From contig JABFSV010000388.1 in assembly GCA_013140405.1 (NCBI GenBank), positions 1 through 6,659 on the forward strand: a stretch of 6,659 bases of DNA. The letters run 5' to 3'. How positions within the stretch are numbered: position 1 is the first letter of the stretch; every line of letters begins with the position of its first letter. The position numbers were made by a program, and so were the translations under genes. Source of the DNA: Methyloglobulus sp. (lineage in GTDB: Bacteria > Pseudomonadota > Gammaproteobacteria > Methylococcales > Methylomonadaceae). Below, piece by piece: positions 1 through 6,659 of this stretch. The notes under the pieces are model-generated. The model worked only from the letters and a program-made list of their open reading frames with translations. It ran no database searches and was not told the DNA's origin.

Positions 1-22
1 GTTGTTTAGCTAAGCTATTAGG

Positions 23-44
23 GCTTTGCTTAAAGTGAGCAAGC
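23..44. other. Small imperfect hairpin downstream of the MOSC gene
   Basis: GCTTTGCT (23-30) can pair with AGCAAGC (38-44), giving seven base pairs with one bulged T and a seven-base loop. It lies just past the stop codon of the minus-strand MOSC gene. Read on the minus strand it is not followed by a T-run, so it is not a textbook intrinsic terminator. It could still help end transcription of the MOSC gene or of an unseen gene to the left. The rest of 1-52 shows nothing I can name. Confidence 0.22.
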
Positions 45-52
45 ATCAAATT

Positions 53-535
53 TCACAAGGTTGAATCAATCGGGACAGCCATACAGGAATCACCCAAACG
101 CACAATCCCGTCAGATAAAACTTCGGCCCTTAAGCCGCCATTATGGGTAAATACTTTGATGATTTCCTTTTGTGATATTGAATATTGCGGAAGTTGCCGT
201 GCAAGCAAGCGGCAGGGTTCACATAGTTCTACGCCTTTGCATAATACGTCACCCACGCGAAATGTTTTGCCAACCAAGCCGTTCAGCCGTATGCCCCGGG
301 TCAGGAAGTTTCGCCGGGTGGCGTTCAGGTTGATAGTCAGTCCATAGGTTTCATTGAACTCTTCAATTGCCTCTATTTCGATGAGCGTTAGGTTTCGCCC
401 AGGGTTTTTTTGGCTTTGACCAAAAAACCGGTCGCCAACTATGCCTTTTCCTCTTTTTAGTTGTACGGCTTCAATGGCTAATTGTTCAGCATGTTTGCTT
501 GGGGCAACAAAAATGGCAGTGATATGGCCTGTCAT
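53..535 (-). CDS. Small stand-alone MOSC-domain protein
   Basis: This 160-residue protein consists almost entirely of one MOSC domain, the fold shared with the C-terminus of molybdenum cofactor sulfurase and with YiiM/YcbX proteins. Visible family marks are GDRFFG (34-39), an R-x-N-F-L-x-x-G segment (about 75-81), a cysteine-rich stretch LCEPC (104-108) with a further Cys at 99, and a C-terminal GGLRAEVL...VRLGD block (133-149). MOSC domains are thought to bind or carry sulfur, or to act on molybdenum-cofactor-related substrates, through a conserved cysteine; C105 or C108 is the likely one. The substrate of short stand-alone members is generally unknown, and no molybdoenzyme gene is nearby to suggest one. 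There is no signal peptide or membrane segment, so it should be cytoplasmic. The ATG at 535 is the only sensible start because the domain begins within a few residues of it, yet no Shine-Dalgarno precedes it. It lies 52 bases downstream of the Nudix-PAP2 gene on the same strand, so co-transcription is possible. Confidence 0.88.
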   Translation of the reverse strand: MTGHITAIFVAPSKHAEQLAIEAVQLKRGKGIVGDRFFGQSQKNPGRNLTLIEIEAIEEFNETYGLTINLNATRRNFLTRGIRLNGLVGKTFRVGDVLCKGVELCEPCRLLARQLPQYSISQKEIIKVFTHNGGLRAEVLSDGIVRLGDSCMAVPIDSTL

Positions 536-542
536 AATGGGA

Positions 543-548
543 TTTATA
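543..548 (-). promoter_or_regulatory. Possible -10 box directly upstream of the MOSC gene
   Basis: On the minus strand TATAAA (548 to 543) ends seven bases before the ATG of the MOSC gene. No good -35 box lies at the usual distance; a TTACAA is about 21 bases upstream. If used, transcription would begin at or next to the start codon, giving a leaderless message, which would fit the missing Shine-Dalgarno. In AT-rich spacer DNA such a hexamer can easily occur by chance. Confidence 0.18.
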
Positions 549-587
549 GAAGGAGTGGTATTTAAAATCTTGTAATGGTATCGCTTG

Positions 588-2090
588 TTAAGGCGATGGT
601 TTTGGGCGATTGCAAGCGAGTGGGAGTAAATACATGCCTATCGTAAGCCATAGTCCGATCAGTAGATAGCAAGCAAAATAAATCAGCATAGCAGTGATAC
701 TGTTTGCTTGTTGGCTCACTAACAGTTTACCTGTGCTATCAAGCAGTATGATCCCGACGATACCGAGTCCTGCGATGCTTGATTTTAGCTTCTTGTTGAT
801 AGCAACCTTTTCATGTAAGGCTTGCGTTTTGCCAATGCACAGGCCTAAGAAAATACCTATAGCCAAGCCTCCCATGTAGCTTGACAGAAGTCCAGGCGTG
901 AAAAAAGCGGCTATGGCAATTATCACGAATCCGATAGCCCAAGGCATCTTTCGGGCGGATGTCATTTGATGCCATAGTCCTTGTTCTTCTAAACGGATAA
1001 ATAAGGTTAATAGTAACAGGGCGAATGTAGTCCCGACAATTACATCCGAGACAAAGTGTACACCCCAATACACGCGGGCGATACCGCAGCCAGTCAATAC
1101 AGTAATCAGCAAGTAGAAGCCTGTTCTTTGTTTTTGTTGGGGTAACAAGCGCTTGAATGAGTGCCAGCAATAACCCCAAAATGCAGTGCCGACCAAAACA
1201 TGGCCACTGGGCATACCAAATCCGTAGGCTTCCATGCGTTGTAGTTCGGGCATTAAGTGAAAGGGGCGTGGGAGGGCAAAGATGATTTTCAAGATATTGC
1301 TTGATTCGGCAGCCGTAATTAATAGCAGCACACATCGTACCCCAGTTTGCCATCCTGAATAGGCCCAAATGATGGGGGCTAAAATGAAAAAAACTACGTT
1401 TTCGCCAGTCAAGTTCAGTATTCGGAATAATAGGTCAGCTTGGGGAGCAAGCTGGTTTTGAAGTTGGGCTATGATTTTTAGTTCGATTTTGTACAGGTTA
1501 TTGATAGGTATCGTGTATTTAGTCAGTAATATTGTGCTGCTTTGCCATTCGGGATAACGGTTAAAATCGGGTAGTAATTTGATTTGATTGGGAAAGCGTA
1601 GGCTTTCTGCCTTAACGGATTGAGGGCTGTCTAAGTAGACCTGCCGTATTTCGACTGAAAAATCGGGTGCAGGTAAAGCATAAACAATTGGCCTTGATTC
1701 AAAGCCTTGCGTAGATAAAATGGGGATAGGCGTGTAGCTTCTGCATATAAACTGGGCGGACTGATCAGCGCTTTCTATTTGTGGGCCAACAGTAACGCGT
1801 AATCCGGTTTCTTCGTAGGTTTCGCGTCGGGCGGCCTGTTCAGGGCGTTCCTCTCGATTGATATAACCACCAGGAAAAGACAGGCGGTTGCTTAGGGAAT
1901 CCTGTACTAACACGATTTTATCGTTAACGAAAATAACGCAAGCAGCGCCTTTATAATCCTGCGCCCAAGCAGGCGCGACCAATAGTGAGTAGCTGATGAT
2001 CCGCAGTAAAAAATAAGCTAGGATTAAAAATGAATTGTCGGATTTCAAGCCAATAGATATTTTGGTTAAATTTGGACTATTACATAACAA
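588..2090 (-). CDS. Bifunctional Nudix hydrolase / PAP2-family phosphatase, membrane protein
   Basis: About 500 residues combine two hydrolase domains. Residues about 20-43 form a hydrophobic segment ending APAWA-Q, a good signal peptidase I site. The Nudix domain follows (about 45-195) with a full Nudix box: G75-x5-E81-x7-R89-E90-x2-E93-E94-x-G96-L97. The PAP2 part (about 205-370) has all three motifs: K268-x6-R275-P276, P294-S295-G296-H297 and A338-R339-x5-H345-x3-D349, so H297 and H345 are the expected catalytic histidines. Four further membrane segments follow to residue 490. Nudix enzymes cleave nucleoside diphosphates linked to another group; PAP2 enzymes remove phosphate from lipid phosphates or pyrophosphates. 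The substrates here cannot be read from the sequence. The signal peptide and the positive-inside rule both place the Nudix domain and the PAP2 active site on the periplasmic side. The start is uncertain: there is no ATG, an in-frame TAA lies at 2106-2108, and TTG at 2090 or TTG at 2048 are the candidates, neither with a clear ribosome binding site. It is divergent from nqrA and upstream of the MOSC gene. Confidence 0.9.
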   Translation of the reverse strand: MLCNSPNLTKISIGLKSDNSFLILAYFLLRIISYSLLVAPAWAQDYKGAACVIFVNDKIVLVQDSLSNRLSFPGGYINREERPEQAARRETYEETGLRVTVGPQIESADQSAQFICRSYTPIPILSTQGFESRPIVYALPAPDFSVEIRQVYLDSPQSVKAESLRFPNQIKLLPDFNRYPEWQSSTILLTKYTIPINNLYKIELKIIAQLQNQLAPQADLLFRILNLTGENVVFFILAPIIWAYSGWQTGVRCVLLLITAAESSNILKIIFALPRPFHLMPELQRMEAYGFGMPSGHVLVGTAFWGYCWHSFKRLLPQQKQRTGFYLLITVLTGCGIARVYWGVHFVSDVIVGTTFALLLLTLFIRLEEQGLWHQMTSARKMPWAIGFVIIAIAAFFTPGLLSSYMGGLAIGIFLGLCIGKTQALHEKVAINKKLKSSIAGLGIVGIILLDSTGKLLVSQQANSITAMLIYFACYLLIGLWLTIGMYLLPLACNRPKPSP

Positions 2091-2146
2091 GCGATAACCG
2101 ACAAGTTATTTGACCAAGTAGTTTCAGGCGAGGCGTTGATGGTGAA

Positions 2147-2176
2147 CGCTTTAGCTTAGCAATCCGCTAAAAGTGT
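2147..2176. other. Imperfect inverted repeat in the divergent spacer
   Basis: TTTAGC (2150-2155) and GCTAAA (2166-2171) form six pairs around a ten-base loop. Past a bulged A the stem can extend by about four more pairs, one of them G-T. No T-run follows on either strand, so it is not a standard terminator. It lies about 57 bases upstream of the Nudix-PAP2 start and could be an operator or chance. Confidence 0.2.
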
Positions 2177-2239
2177 ACGAAAGCCGTTGATTTGTAAATT
2201 GGCAATAGGGCTGAAAGGTAGCTTTACATGAAAATTACA

Positions 2240-2245
2240 TATAAC
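2240..2245 (+). promoter_or_regulatory. Weak candidate -10 box for the nqr operon
   Basis: TATAAC matches the sigma-70 -10 consensus at five of six positions. No -35-like hexamer sits 16-18 bases upstream (the bases there read around GGTAGC), and it lacks the TG of an extended -10. If used, it would give a leader of roughly 185 bases ahead of nqrA, perhaps needing an activator. The surrounding DNA is AT-rich, so this is only a candidate. Confidence 0.2.
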
Positions 2246-2365
2246 CACCCGTATTCACATCATTTATATCGCCCAAGCAGTTGCTAGAAGCGCCTTAATA
2301 TTGGAAGTGTAGGTTGAGGAAAAGGAGTTTTTGTGGTCTAATGCGAGCGTTTTGTATCCTTGTAA

Positions 2366-3792
<1,427 letters not shown>

Positions 3793-3793
<1 letters not shown>

Positions 3794-4995
3794 TGTCGGC
3801 TAGAGATTTTTTAGACAGGCTAGAGCCGCATTTTACAAAAGGCGGGAAACTCGAAAAATATTTCGGGTTATACGAGATGGTGGATACTTTCATCTACACC
3901 CCAGCCGATGTAACACGCGGCACTACCCACGTTCGTGATGGTAACGACCTGAAACGGACGATGACGTTTGTGGTCATAGGGACTTTCTTATGTGTGCTGA
4001 TGGCGATGTATAACACGGGTTATCAGGCCAACCATGCGATGGAAGTCATGGGTACGAAAGAAATTGCTAACTGGCGCGGCATGTTCATGTCCCTGTTCGG
4101 CTATAACGCCTCGAATCCATTGTCCAATTTTGTGCATGGCGCATTGTATTTCTTGCCAATCTACGTAGTTACTTTGGCAGTAGGCGGTGTCTGGGAAGTA
4201 TTGTTTGCGACGGTGCGCGGACATGAAGTCAACGAAGGTTTTTTAGTTTCATCAATGCTCTATACCTTGATTATGCCGCCCGATATGCCTTTGTGGCAGG
4301 TGGCATTGGGCATTTCATTCGGTATCGTTATCGGCAAGGAGGTATTTGGCGGTACAGGCAAAAACTTCCTTAATCCCGCGTTAACCGGACGAGCCTTTTT
4401 GTATTTTGCTTATCCTGCTTCCATTACGGGTGATTCTGTTTGGGTGGCTGTTGATGGTTTTACCGCCGCAACACCTTTGGCTTTAGCAGCAAACGGTGGG
4501 CTTGAAGCAGTTTATGCGGCAAATTATAGTTGGATGCAGTCGTTTCTCGGTTTTGAACCTGGCTGTCTGGGCGAAACCTCAACGCTTGCCTGTTTGGTAG
4601 GTGCGGCGTTTTTGCTTTATACCAGAATTGCATCGTACCGGATTATGGGCGGTGTTTTTCTTGGAATGGTGGCGACATCGTTGTTATTTAATATGATTGG
4701 TAGCGATACTGATCCTATGTTCACAATACCGTGGTATTGGCATTTGACGATGGGCGGTTTCGCATTCGGTATGGTTTATATGGCAACCGATCCTGTCAGT
4801 GCGGCGATGACCGATACGGGGCGTTGGGTATATGGGGCGTTGGTCGGGATTATGACGGTGCTTATCAGGGTGGTCAATCCGGCTTTCCCCGAAGGGATTA
4901 TGTTGGCGATTCTGTTTTCCAATATGTTTGCGCCCACTATTGATTACTTCGTTATACAAGCCAATATCAGAAGAAGGATGAAACGTCATGCTTAA
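3793..4995 (+). CDS. nqrB: Na+-translocating NADH:quinone reductase subunit B
   Basis: NqrB is the large membrane subunit that carries covalently bound FMN, binds riboflavin and ubiquinone, and forms the Na+ pathway. It has 400 residues with multiple hydrophobic segments from about residue 57 to 390. The FMN-attachment motif is DGFTAAT (221-227), so T227 (codon 4471-4473) should correspond to Thr236 of Vibrio cholerae. Using the same offset of nine, the glycines G131-G132 match the pair linked to korormicin and quinone-site inhibitor sensitivity in Vibrio, and E135 matches Glu144, implicated in Na+ uptake. D384 in FAPTIDY is the likely counterpart of Asp397. The block from KEVFGGTGKNFLNPALTGRA (182-201) onward is highly conserved in the family. 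The start overlaps the nqrA stop by one base, with AAGGA at 3782-3786 six bases upstream. The residue correspondences are from memory of the Vibrio protein and not from an alignment. Confidence 0.97.
4974..4978 (+). promoter_or_regulatory. Ribosome binding site that favours the early nqrC start
   Basis: AAGGA inside the 3' end of nqrB lies nine bases before the ATG at 4988. The alternative in-frame ATG at 5096, which would give an NqrC of usual length, has no purine-rich site ahead of it (the bases there read AAAGTGTTGGCA). Starting at 5096 would also leave 100 untranslated bases in an operon whose other junctions overlap or are three bases apart. Confidence 0.6.
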
Positions 4996-5914
4996 TATCA
5001 TCAAGAAAAACGAGCAATACGTAAAATTCTGTGCGCGACTGGACAACTGTGAACATTACCAGAAATTCTTGGTTTACAAGAATAAAGTGTTGGCAATGGG
5101 CAATGATAGCTTGGAAAAAACCATAGCGATTGCGGTAGCCCTTTGCTTGGTGTGTGCGGTGTTGGTGTCTTTTGGTGCGGTTGCGTTGAGGCCATTGCAG
5201 GCATACAACAAAAATCTGGACATGAAGAAAAATATTCTTGAAGTCGCGGGTTTGATGAAAGAAGACACTAATATAGACACAGCCTTCGCCGAACAAATTG
5301 AGCCTAAAATAGTCAATTTGGAGACGGGCGAATATGATGAATCCGTCAACGCGGATGAATACGACCAACGTAAAGCGGCCAAAGATCCTGCTCAGAATAT
5401 TGCCATTCCTAAAGCCAAAGATATTGCCCACATCAGGATAAAAGCCAAGTTAGCTAAGGTTTTTCTGGTTAAAGAAGGCGATAAAATTAAGTCCATCATC
5501 TTGCCAGTCAGTGGTTATGGCTTGTGGTCTACGCTGTATGGCTTTCTATCTTTGGATGCTGATGGGCAAACTGTGCAAAGTATCAACTTCTATGACCAAG
5601 CGGAAACTCCGGGATTGGGTGGCGAAGTTGTCAACCCCAAGTGGCGTGCGCTTTGGAAAGGAAAGAAGGTCTATGCTGAAAGCGACCAGCCTTCTATGGA
5701 CAAGGGTTCTATTGAAGAAGCGGATATTGGTGAGCCGGCATTAGCCTTAATTAAAGGCGTTGTAGACAACGACAAACCAGGTTCACAATACCAAGTGGAT
5801 GGTTTGGCTGGGGCAACATTAACCAGTACCGGTGTCACTAATTTGGTCAGATACTGGATGAGCAAAGAGGGTTTTGCTCGTTATTTAAGTAAAGTAAGGG
5901 TTAAAGGGGGCTAA
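4988..5914 (+). CDS. nqrC: Na+-translocating NADH:quinone reductase subunit C
   Basis: NqrC has one N-terminal membrane helix and a periplasmic FMN-binding domain that passes electrons along the Na+-NQR chain. As called it has 308 residues, against about 257 in Vibrio cholerae. The usual N-terminus corresponds to M37 (ATG at 5096), followed by the membrane helix at about 45-67. Conserved features are SGYGLW (175-180), the loop ETPGLGGE (206-213) and the flavinylation motif DGLAGAT (271-277), so T277 (codon 5816-5818) should carry FMN by a phosphoester bond, as Thr225 does in Vibrio. That covalent attachment needs the flavin transferase ApbE, not seen in this window. The first 36 residues are charged, contain Cys15 and Cys21, and would be cytoplasmic. 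The early start is chosen because of its ribosome binding site and its 8-base overlap with nqrB. If the later start is used, the protein has 272 residues. The identity is certain; the exact start is not. Confidence 0.95.
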   Translation: MLNIIKKNEQYVKFCARLDNCEHYQKFLVYKNKVLAMGNDSLEKTIAIAVALCLVCAVLVSFGAVALRPLQAYNKNLDMKKNILEVAGLMKEDTNIDTAFAEQIEPKIVNLETGEYDESVNADEYDQRKAAKDPAQNIAIPKAKDIAHIRIKAKLAKVFLVKEGDKIKSIILPVSGYGLWSTLYGFLSLDADGQTVQSINFYDQAETPGLGGEVVNPKWRALWKGKKVYAESDQPSMDKGSIEEADIGEPALALIKGVVDNDKPGSQYQVDGLAGATLTSTGVTNLVRYWMSKEGFARYLSKVRVKGG

Positions 5915-5917
5915 GTC

Positions 5918-6625
5918 ATGAGTGCAGTATTAGGCGATGATCTGAAAAATGCGATATTAAACGATGAGACTAAAAAGGTAATAATCGATCCCTTAGTCAA
6001 TAATAATCCGATCACCTTACAGGTTTTAGGGATTTGCTCTGCTTTGGCGGTGACATCCCAGATGTCAACATCCTTGATTATGGCGTTAGCCTTGACCTTG
6101 GTGACGGCATTTTCCAGCGCAGCCATTAGTGCGATTAGAAAGCACATACCAGGCAGCATCCGTATTATTGTGCAGATGACCATTATTGCTTCATTGGTTA
6201 TCGTCGTTGACCAGATACTGAAAGCTGTTGCTTACGATGTCAGCAAGCAATTATCGGTTTTCGTCGGTCTCATTATCACCAATTGTATCGTGATGGGACG
6301 TGCCGAAGGTTATGCGATGCAAAATCCACCTTTAGAAAGCTTTATGGATGGCATTGGTAACGGTGCAGGTTATAGCTTGATATTGATTATTGTGGCATTT
6401 TTCCGCGAGACATTGGGTTCCGGCAAACTGTTAGGGTACGAAGTTTTTAAACTCACTAAAGATGGCGGCTGGTACGATCCCAATGGTTTGATGTTATTGC
6501 CGCCCAGCGCGTTTTTTATTATCGGTATCATTATATGGTCAGTTCGCCAATGGAAGCCTGAACAGAGGGAAAACGTTGATTTTAAAATCATGTCAATTTC
6601 ACATGGCGAAGGAGCGCATCACTAA
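5918..6625 (+). CDS. nqrD: Na+-translocating NADH:quinone reductase subunit D
   Basis: NqrD is a membrane subunit that pairs with NqrE in an inverted-topology fold and shares with it an iron-sulfur centre buried in the membrane. The 235 residues include [12 protein letters not shown] (34-45), [12 protein letters not shown] (76-87), [21 protein letters not shown] (109-129) and [11 protein letters not shown], all typical of the family. C40 and C123 match the cluster ligands Cys29 and Cys112 of Vibrio cholerae with a constant offset of eleven, and D144 in MDGIGNG matches Asp133, an acidic residue implicated in Na+ transport. The protein is about 25 residues longer than the Vibrio form, from extra residues at the N-terminus and a C-terminal tail ending HGEGAHH. 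The start has a strong AAAGGGGG site (5903-5910) seven bases upstream. The gene begins three bases after the nqrC stop, and its own stop overlaps the nqrE start. Confidence 0.96.
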   Translation: MSAVLGDDLKNAILNDETKKVIIDPLVNNNPITLQVLGICSALAVTSQMSTSLIMALALTLVTAFSSAAISAIRKHIPGSIRIIVQMTIIASLVIVVDQILKAVAYDVSKQLSVFVGLIITNCIVMGRAEGYAMQNPPLESFMDGIGNGAGYSLILIIVAFFRETLGSGKLLGYEVFKLTKDGGWYDPNGLMLLPPSAFFIIGIIIWSVRQWKPEQRENVDFKIMSISHGEGAHH

Positions 6626-6659
6626 TGGAAGGCTACATCAGTTTATTTGTTAAAGCCGT
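6625..6659 (+). CDS. nqrE: Na+-translocating NADH:quinone reductase subunit E, 5' end only
   Basis: Eleven codons and two extra bases are present before the window ends, reading [11 protein letters not shown]. This closely resembles the N-terminus of NqrE (MEHYISLFV in Vibrio as I recall it), the partner of NqrD in holding the membrane iron-sulfur centre. The ATG overlaps the nqrD stop as TAATG, and AAGGAG at 6609-6614 sits ten bases upstream. Position straight after nqrD is the standard operon order. The NqrE cluster cysteines lie beyond the window and cannot be checked. Confidence 0.9.
   Translation, partial: MEGYISLFVKA

Noticed and set aside
811..1368. 185-codon open frame on the minus strand inside the Nudix-PAP2 gene
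   Set aside because: It overlaps the PAP2 coding frame on the same strand in another phase, its product shows no recognisable motif, and the PAP2 frame has all three catalytic motifs.
2147..2176. Intrinsic terminator at the spacer hairpin
   Set aside because: There is no T-run after the stem on either strand, and the flanking genes diverge, so no gene ends there.
4967..5431. 154-codon open frame on the minus strand across the start of nqrC
   Set aside because: It is antisense to clear nqrB and nqrC coding sequence and resembles no family I know; it is a shadow frame.

Overview
The window carries the start of a sodium-pumping NADH:quinone oxidoreductase (Na+-NQR) operon on the right and a divergently transcribed pair of accessory genes on the left. 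Moderate to low GC, Shine-Dalgarno-led bacterial genes and an nqrA-B-C-D-E order close to the Vibrio proteins suggest a gammaproteobacterium. I cannot fix the genus from the sequence. No mobile element, tRNA, rRNA or CRISPR array was seen.

Left part (1-2090, minus strand). A two-domain membrane protein joins a Nudix hydrolase domain to a PAP2-type phosphatase domain. It is followed 52 bases downstream by a small stand-alone MOSC-domain protein. The Nudix domain follows a signal-peptide-like segment, and the topology implied by the PAP2 motifs also puts it outside the cytoplasm. Neither gene has a recognisable ribosome binding site, and the Nudix-PAP2 frame has no ATG start.

Middle (2091-2437). 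This divergent intergenic region of about 350 bases has no convincing gene. It holds one imperfect hairpin, a weak -10-like box, a purine-rich stretch and a 13-codon ORF just upstream of nqrA. It must contain the control region of the nqr operon, but no promoter stands out.

Right part (2438-6659, plus strand). nqrA, nqrB, nqrC, nqrD and the first codons of nqrE are packed with overlaps or gaps of a few bases (TAATG joins at A/B and D/E, an 8-base overlap at B/C, a 3-base gap at C/D), so they are very probably one transcript with coupled translation. nqrE is cut by the window edge, and nqrF would be expected beyond it. Key cofactor residues are present: the FMN-attachment threonines of NqrB and NqrC, and the two NqrD cysteines of the membrane iron-sulfur centre. 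The complex would oxidise NADH, reduce ubiquinone and export Na+.

The least ordinary items are the predicted extracytoplasmic Nudix-PAP2 fusion and an NqrC start that adds about 36 residues ahead of the usual N-terminus. I found no clear sign of a wholly new system.
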